Of a DNA stretch of 40,079 bases, positions 34,283 to 40,079 are shown one piece after another (the stretch's first letter is position 1; every line of letters starts with the position of its first letter). The translations under genes were made by a program, and so were the position numbers. The stretch is from Conidiobolus incongruus B7586 (Eukaryota > Entomophthoromycota > Entomophthoromycetes > Entomophthorales > Conidiobolaceae). The stretch covers positions 1 to 40,079 of the forward strand of contig JNEM01014641.1 of NCBI GenBank assembly GCA_000697335.1. The letters run 5' to 3'. The notes beneath the pieces are model-generated. The model ran no database searches. It saw only the letters and a list, made by a program, of their open reading frames with translations, and was not told the origin of the DNA.

Positions 34283-37200
34283 TTCTTTTAGTAAATTTTT
34301 TAAAGAAGACACACTCTTTAATTTTTTACAAATAAGTATAATAAGCTAAAGTATTCTTAATATTTTCTAGAGGTTCTTATATAACTTCTTTAATAAGATA
34401 ACCTATCTATTTTACATAAAAATAAAGTTTATTCCTAATAGATTTAAACTTAATTATGTAATTAACATAGTATTTTTTTTCTCTATTTTAATTAATAATT
34501 AAATTTAGTTTTAGGGTTTTTAATTAATTAAGAAAAGTGTTAAAATCTTTAAAGTATAGTTTAATTTTAGATAAGTGAAAGGTAAAGTTGATCCTCAAAG
34601 TTAAAGGTAATTCTAAGGTAATATTTTCAAAATTTAAATAAATAGATTAAATTTTATAGGGATTATAATATAATAGTAAGTATTTGGGATTTAAGCTAGA
34701 TTTAAGTAAGGTAAGTTTAAGGGTAGATTATTCTAAATATACAAACATATTAGTTTTATATTTAAAAGGGTTTCTAAATAACTTTAAGTATTATTATTTT
34801 ATAATCTTTTAATTTTCTTCTAAGTTAAATTTAACAAGAGAATTGATATATTTGATATTAGATTAAAATTCAACAATGTTTAAAAGTAAGTTGATTTAAA
34901 GTTTTAGAGTAATTATTAAGTTAGGATATTTATTATAATTGATGAAATAAAGGTTAAAACCTGTTGATCTATTGATAAAGGTGTTGAATAAATATTAGAG
35001 TTAATAGATATAAGCATCCTAATTTAACTAATTAGTTTTAATATAAGCTTTAATTATTTACTTTAAGGTTTTAATAATTCTTTCAACAAGTTTATTGGTT
35101 TAATAATAATTAATAGTAGATATAGCTAGGTTAATTTTAAAGGAAAAAGATAGTAACTTCTAAAATTAAAAGTTGAATTGTGTGTTTTTATCAGATATAA
35201 TAGTTTGTAAAATTTTATAGTGGGTAAAAATATTAAAAAATAACAATTGTGCAACATTTTTAGCTATAAAAGTTTTGAAACAAAGAATAAAATAAAAATA
35301 TTTAGAAAATAAATCAATTGTAATTAGTAAATTATTATAACTATTTGTTGATTTAAAGATTTCTATGAAATTAAGTTAGATTTGTTGTTAAGTTTTATTA
35401 GGGACTTGTAAAAGAATAAGTTTACTATATTTTAGTTAAGTATTATATTTAATTCTTTAGCATATATCACAGGTATTAGTGTATTTCTAAATTGATTTAA
35501 TTAGGGAAGGTTAGTAATACTTTATTTTAATTCTCTTAGTGGTTTTTAACTAGTTTTAATGTTTTCTAACAAGTAAGTTATAGCATTTATTAAATATTGT
35601 TTGTTAAATCTTGGGAATGTTAAGAATATATAAACAATTATTATAATATAATAAGTTATTGATAATTTTAAATCTTTTAACATATTTTAGTTGGTTTTCT
35701 AATAGTTTAGAGAGTTCTTCTTTAACTAAAATAAAGAAATTATTATTTAGTAGTGTTTTTTAAAGTAGTTTAATAAATTCTTTATTTTTTTCATTAATAA
35801 TCATTAAGTTAATATTTGCTAGATTTTTATAATTAGAACAAAAGGGTAAATATGTAAGATTTTTTAATAAAGTATCTATAACATAATTTTATTAACCTAA
35901 AAAATATTAAATAAAGAAAAAGTAAGCTTAGATAGTTTTAATCTATCTAACTTATTTTCTTAATAAATACTTCTAAGTATTTAAGTAGATAAGTAATTTA
36001 TAATTTGTAAATACTAAGAAAAAGTTGTAGGATAAGAAATGTAAGTGATTTTTAATTATTTCTACTAAAGTAAAGAGTTTTTATTTATAAACTAAGTATT
36101 TCAATTCAACTAGTTTTATTTTTTTTAACTAGAATGTTATTAGTTTTAAGGTAACATTTATAAAGTTAAACTCAACTTATTCTCCCTTATTTATTATTTT
36201 ATCTTATAGTTATAGGGTAAAATATAAATTAAATTCAAACTAGGTTAATTATCTACTAATTGTAAAAAAACTAGAGTTAGTAAAAATAATAGTAGGTAGT
36301 TTTAGATTAAAGATAAATAAAGCAAAAACATTAGTAATATAGAAAATCAAAACATTTATACAGAAAGTATATAGTAGGGTTTATTTAAAAAGAGAGTTTT
36401 TCTTCAAGAGATTATTAAAAGGAGTAGTAAGTTCAATAAAAAAATCAATGAAATTTTTAAAGTAATTTAATAATCTAAATACAAACATAAGTTGATTTTT
36501 GTTTATAAGTATAGTAAAAGCTTTAACACCATTGAGTTTAATTAGATCAATATTAATTCTTTAAGAGGAAACAATATAACTATAGAAAAAGATAGAAGAG
36601 GTACTAAAGATATATTTTAATAGTTTTAAAGGTAATTTATATTCTTGAATAATTTGTAAAATTTAATTAACATGTTAAATATATTCTTTAGTTTTTAAAT
36701 AGATTAGGATATTATTAAAATAGGTAATAATAAAGTTATTAAAAACAAGGTTGAAAAGGGAATTGATAAATTAAGTAAAAGTTACAAAAGCATTACACAA
36801 TCTAAAGTTTATAATAATAAATTTATAGTAGCTTAAAAGAGTATTGAAAATAGTTAAAGGGATAAAGTTTTCTTTAACTTTAATGTTGTAATATCTATTT
36901 TTAACATCTAGTTTAGTAAATATAGTTGATTTAAGTAGTTTATCTTTAACATCATATAAGTTTAATAATAAAGTTTTATCCTTGATAGTTTTAGAGTTTA
37001 AAATATAGTTATCAATATATAATCTCTAACCACCATTAGCTTTTTATACAAAGAGGATTAGAAATCCCTATAGTAAAGAAAAAAGTCTAATATACCCATT
37101 TTCAAGTAGTTTTTAGATTTCTTCTTTTAAAGTTTAGTATTGTTCAAGAGATAAATAGTAAGTAAACTCTAAATATAATTATATACTAAAAATTAGTTTA

Positions 37201-39202
37201 ATTTTGTGTTTAATATTATATTTAGGTGGTAATTTATTTATAAGTTCAAAAACATTAGTAAATTAACTTACTGTATTGTATAAAAAGTGGTTATTAGATA
37301 TAACTTCATTAAAATCAACAAATAAAGTGTTGATAAATAAATAATAAATAGATACATATCTTTATAAATTATTTAAGTTTTTGATTAGCTTTTTAAATTA
37401 ATTTTTACTTATAATAATAGAATTGTTTGCTACAATTGTAGAGTTAGTGTTAAGTAAAATATTTAATAGTTTTATAGTAGGGTAATGTAGATTTTTTGAG
37501 ATTAATTCCACTAATTTCTTTTAGAATATAAAAAAAATAGATTTGTAGCTTTTTAAGGTAATATCTATAGATATAAAACTGTGATATTCAAACTAATTTT
37601 AACCTAGTATAAAATTATAACCAATGTTACTAATTAGGAATTTAATATATTAGGAGTAGTTAAAGGGTAATGATAGTTATTTAAATATAATACCAAATGT
37701 TTATTCTATTAAATTGTTAGTATATTTAATTATTAAGTTGTTTTTTTAAGTAGGTAAAGATAGTTTTACAACAATAAAAAAAAAGATAATACAACTAAAA
37801 CAACTAAAGTTAATTAAAACACTAACAAGTATATCTATAAAAAAATTAGTTAACACAAACAATAAAGTGATAGTTAAAGGTAAAAAATTACAAGGTAAAT
37901 TAGTTACTAGAATATTTTTAGTTTCTAGTAGTTTAATCAGTTAGATTTCTTTAGTATACATAGTTTAATTTGTGGAATTATTAGTTTATTAAAACTTTTG
38001 TGGATTAGATTAAAATTTACTAACTAATTATAAAAGAGGTGATTTTAAGATTATATTAATATTATTCAAGTTTAATTTATGGTTAGTAAATTAAAATTGT
38101 TGAGAATTAGATTGGTGTTGTTTCTTAAGGGGATATTTGTTAGCTTTATAGTTAACTTGAGTTTTTCAACAGTAATAATAATTTTTGTTTACTCTTAAGT
38201 AAACTTTAGTTTCTTTACTAAAGGTTTTCTTATAAAGCTTTAAAGCAGAAACATCTATCATTTAAAACTTAAGTAGGTTAAAGTAAAGTTTAAAAGATTA
38301 ATTTTTAAGGTGGGAAAATTTAGTTATAAAATAAAAGATATCATTAATTATAATTGTTATATCACAAATGTTAGAAAAAAACATATTATTAAAGTGTTCT
38401 TTATTAACTAACTAAAGCTTTATTTAAAAGTTAAGGTATTATAATAGTTTGTGGATTTATTTTTCTTCAGTGATATTTAATATGTTTAAGTATATCTCAT
38501 TAAATTTCTCAATTAATTATCTTGTAGAAGTTTTTTATTTAAGCTAGGAAAGCTTTTCTCTTGTTAATTAAACTTAATTTTTTAGGTAATACCTCTTTTT
38601 AAGGGCTTTTTCTAATTGTTTAAAAGTTTATATCTTCATAGTAAGTTATCCTCTTAAAGATTATTTAGGATTAAGCTTGTAATGAGTTAACTACCAAATA
38701 TAAATAAATTTTTCCAAAAAAAAGTAGCTAATTTAAAGATATTCTTTAAATCTTCATCAGGAATTAAATTAAGATAATTCTTTATGTTTTTAAAGTAGTT
38801 TTCAAGCTTGTAAAGGTTTTTTAAACTATCATAAGTAGTTAATTTGTTTTTAAAGATACTAAAGAGGTAGTTTAATACATTAACTATAATAAAGTAGCTG
38901 GTTTATTAGATTTAAACTCTATGAGATATATTTTTTTTAATCAAAAGTTGTCTAATATAAGCTTTTTAGAGGGTGGTAAGTTTTTAAAAACTAAAGTTTT
39001 AGATTCACTTAGTAATTAAGCTACTATCATTATTAAAATAATATAAGGGTATCTCTTTTTTTAGTAATATTATAGTGTATAGTATTAAATTTAAATGAAA
39101 TAAATTATAAATAAGATTTAAAATAGTAATAATTAAGTTTAATACAGATAATTATTAATTTCTAGTAGGTTTTTAATAGTTTTATTACTGCTATTATATA
39201 AA

Positions 39203-39592
39203 TATAGTGGTAGTTAAACTAATATAGTATAGAGGAAAATTTAATATAAAAGTAATGTGGTGTAAAATATAATAATATAATGTAGCTATAGTGTGCAAGT
39301 ATAAACAAAGTTTAATTAAGCTTCAAACTAAGATGAGTCACTAATATATTAAGATTTATATTAGGTAGTGTTAATATCCTATAATATTAACAGAATATAG
39401 TCTTAATTTTAGAAATAGTGTAAAAGTAAAAATAGTAAGAATTAAAAGGAAAAAAAAACTTAGTTTATTAGATAATTTAATACTATTTATATAATTAATT
39501 TAACTATATAAGTATAAATTAATCATATAATTTATAGTTAATTGGATTATATGAAAGTGTATATAAGAATTTAAAGAACTAGTCTCTTAATA
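39203..39592 (-). repeat. LTR (5' LTR in element orientation)
   Basis: A 390-bp partner of the left LTR. Both LTRs keep the word TGAGTCA (34023-34029 and 39334-39340). Confidence 0.9.
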
Positions 39593-39744
39593 AAGTTGAT
39601 TGATACACAAGTAGATTTTGTTAGAGAGGGATTTAAGTATAATAATACTAATAAAAAAAATTTAGTATATCTATAAAATATTATATAATATAATAACAAA
39701 GAGAGAAAAAAGATATGGTTATATATTGTTAAATATATCCTTTT
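39593..39744 (-). pseudogene. Tc1 transposase relic, N-terminal fragment
   Basis: Sequence between the right LTR and the right terminal inverted repeat. On the minus strand it reads towards a KSTCVSIN-like helix-turn-helix remnant directly at the LTR border, which resumes at 33891. This is what is expected if the LTR element landed in the DNA-binding part of the transposase gene. Confidence 0.5.
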
Positions 39745-39966
39745 ATCTCAAAAACCTGCAAATTTATGATTTACCTTGGTTAAATATTAAAGGTTAATAT
39801 TTTTGCTAATAGTTTACTAAATATATCTAAATATATTTATCTATTATTAAATAATATACTTTAATTATATATTATAGTTTCAAATAATCTAATATATACA
39901 ATTGTTTTAGTTATTAATTAAAATATATATATTTTTGATTTTATGACTCACTTTTGCAGGTTAGTA
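39745..39966 (-). repeat. Right terminal inverted repeat with outer and inner sites
   Basis: Mirror of the left end: the inner site AAAAACCTGCAAATTTATGA begins at about 39752, and the outer site TTATGACTCACTTTTGCAGG lies at 39941-39960. The two ends differ mainly by transitions. Confidence 0.7.
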
Positions 39967-39968
39967 TA

Positions 39969-40079
39969 TATATAATAATATTATTATTATTTTAAATAAT
40001 ATTAATATTGAAATATTTAAATCCTTCTTTAAAAAAATTCACTTATATATTAATCAACTCTATAATGAAGATAAATCAA
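39969..40079. other. Right flank of the transposon block
   Basis: AT-rich sequence to the window end, still without CpG; no feature recognised. Confidence 0.5.

Larger units (their letters stand above)
33892..39592 (-). mobile_element. Ty3/gypsy LTR retrotransposon fossil
   Basis: A 5.7-kb element in minus orientation with an LTR at each end (33892-34282 and 39203-39592). Reading from right to left the internal region shows traces of gag with a zinc-knuckle-like site near 38150, protease, reverse transcriptase around 36600-37300, RNase H around 35900-36500, and integrase from about 35800 to 34600 with its HHCC finger near 35460. Reverse transcriptase before integrase is the Ty3/gypsy order. 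A purine-rich stretch touches the inner side of the left LTR. The element is thoroughly broken, with very many breaks in all parts, and no long reading frame remains. It is inserted in a Tc1 element, so it is younger than that one. A clear target-site duplication could not be recognised. Confidence 0.85.
32682..39966 (-). mobile_element. Tc1/mariner (DD34E) element, inactive, split by an LTR element
   Basis: The left terminus is TA followed by CACTAACCTACAAAAGTGAG at 32682. The right terminus is its mirror (CTCACTTTTGCAGGTTAGTA) ending at 39966, again followed by TA, so a TA target duplication flanks the element at both sides. Without the inserted LTR element it is about 1.58 kb, a usual Tc1 size. 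The transposase relic is on the minus strand. The codon for the second catalytic Asp (in a QQDN-type motif) is at 33205-33207 and the position of the third acidic residue (in NPIEHLWD) is 33100-33102, giving exactly 34 intervening codons. The first acidic position (in a SDETK-type motif) is at 33482-33484. The first is now Asn, the third Lys, and both Gln of QQDN and two Trp codons are stops. The transposase cannot be functional. Confidence 0.85.

Noticed and set aside
1-40079. CRISPR arrays, rRNA genes or a biosynthetic gene cluster
   Set aside because: The only regular array is the coding minisatellite at the left end, no rRNA-like sequence was seen, and the genes are unrelated housekeeping functions.

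Overview
The window looks like nuclear DNA of an AT-rich, early-diverging filamentous fungus, probably an entomophthoralean close to Conidiobolus. The case rests on a fungal-type gene set (monofunctional aspartokinase, MCY1-type cysteine synthase, DCP1, FRS1, RPC40, a DUF4211 protein), a secreted trypsin-fold protease and a seven-helix receptor, with very AT-rich spacers. The 47 spliceosomal introns I infer are all GT-AG and all 47-69 nt long. The lineage is an inference from this combination, not from a marker gene.

Layout. 1-1091: 3' end of a Ser/Thr-rich repeat protein built on an 87-bp minisatellite. 1579-2382: S1-family serine protease. 2718-4099: membrane-anchored cysteine synthase with a 12-nt micro-exon. 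6720-8219: aspartokinase. 9262-10537: decapping cofactor DCP1. 11689-12834: GPCR-like receptor whose cytoplasmic tail lies in a second exon. 16020-17797: ten-exon gene resembling the Pol I factor TAF1A. 18476-20428: FRS1, the beta subunit of cytosolic phenylalanyl-tRNA synthetase. 20862-23226: a decayed host gene of unknown family. On the minus strand follow RPC40 (23941-25467, ten exons) and a 20-exon DUF4211 gene (26668-30183).

The last 8.5 kb is a transposon graveyard. A Tc1/mariner element (DD34E, about 1.6 kb without its insert, long terminal inverted repeats with inner and outer binding-like sites) spans 32682-39966. A Ty3/gypsy LTR retrotransposon fossil (33892-39592, minus strand, LTRs of about 390 bp) is inserted in its transposase gene. 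An older relative of the same Tc1 terminal repeat lies next to it (about 32416-32640). I found no CpG from about 31320 to the window end, and the recognisable Tc1 transposase motifs carry changes of the CpA-to-TpA type on both strands. This resembles repeat-induced point mutation, which is well documented in ascomycetes but not a standard feature of early-diverging fungi.

The genes are mostly unlinked housekeeping functions: amino-acid synthesis, mRNA decay, translation, and Pol I/III transcription (RPC40 and the TAF1A-like gene about 6 kb apart). I see no operon-like or biosynthetic cluster. The most unusual structures are the RIP-like transposon block, the DUF4211 gene with thirteen consecutive phase-1 introns, and the TAF1A-like gene.
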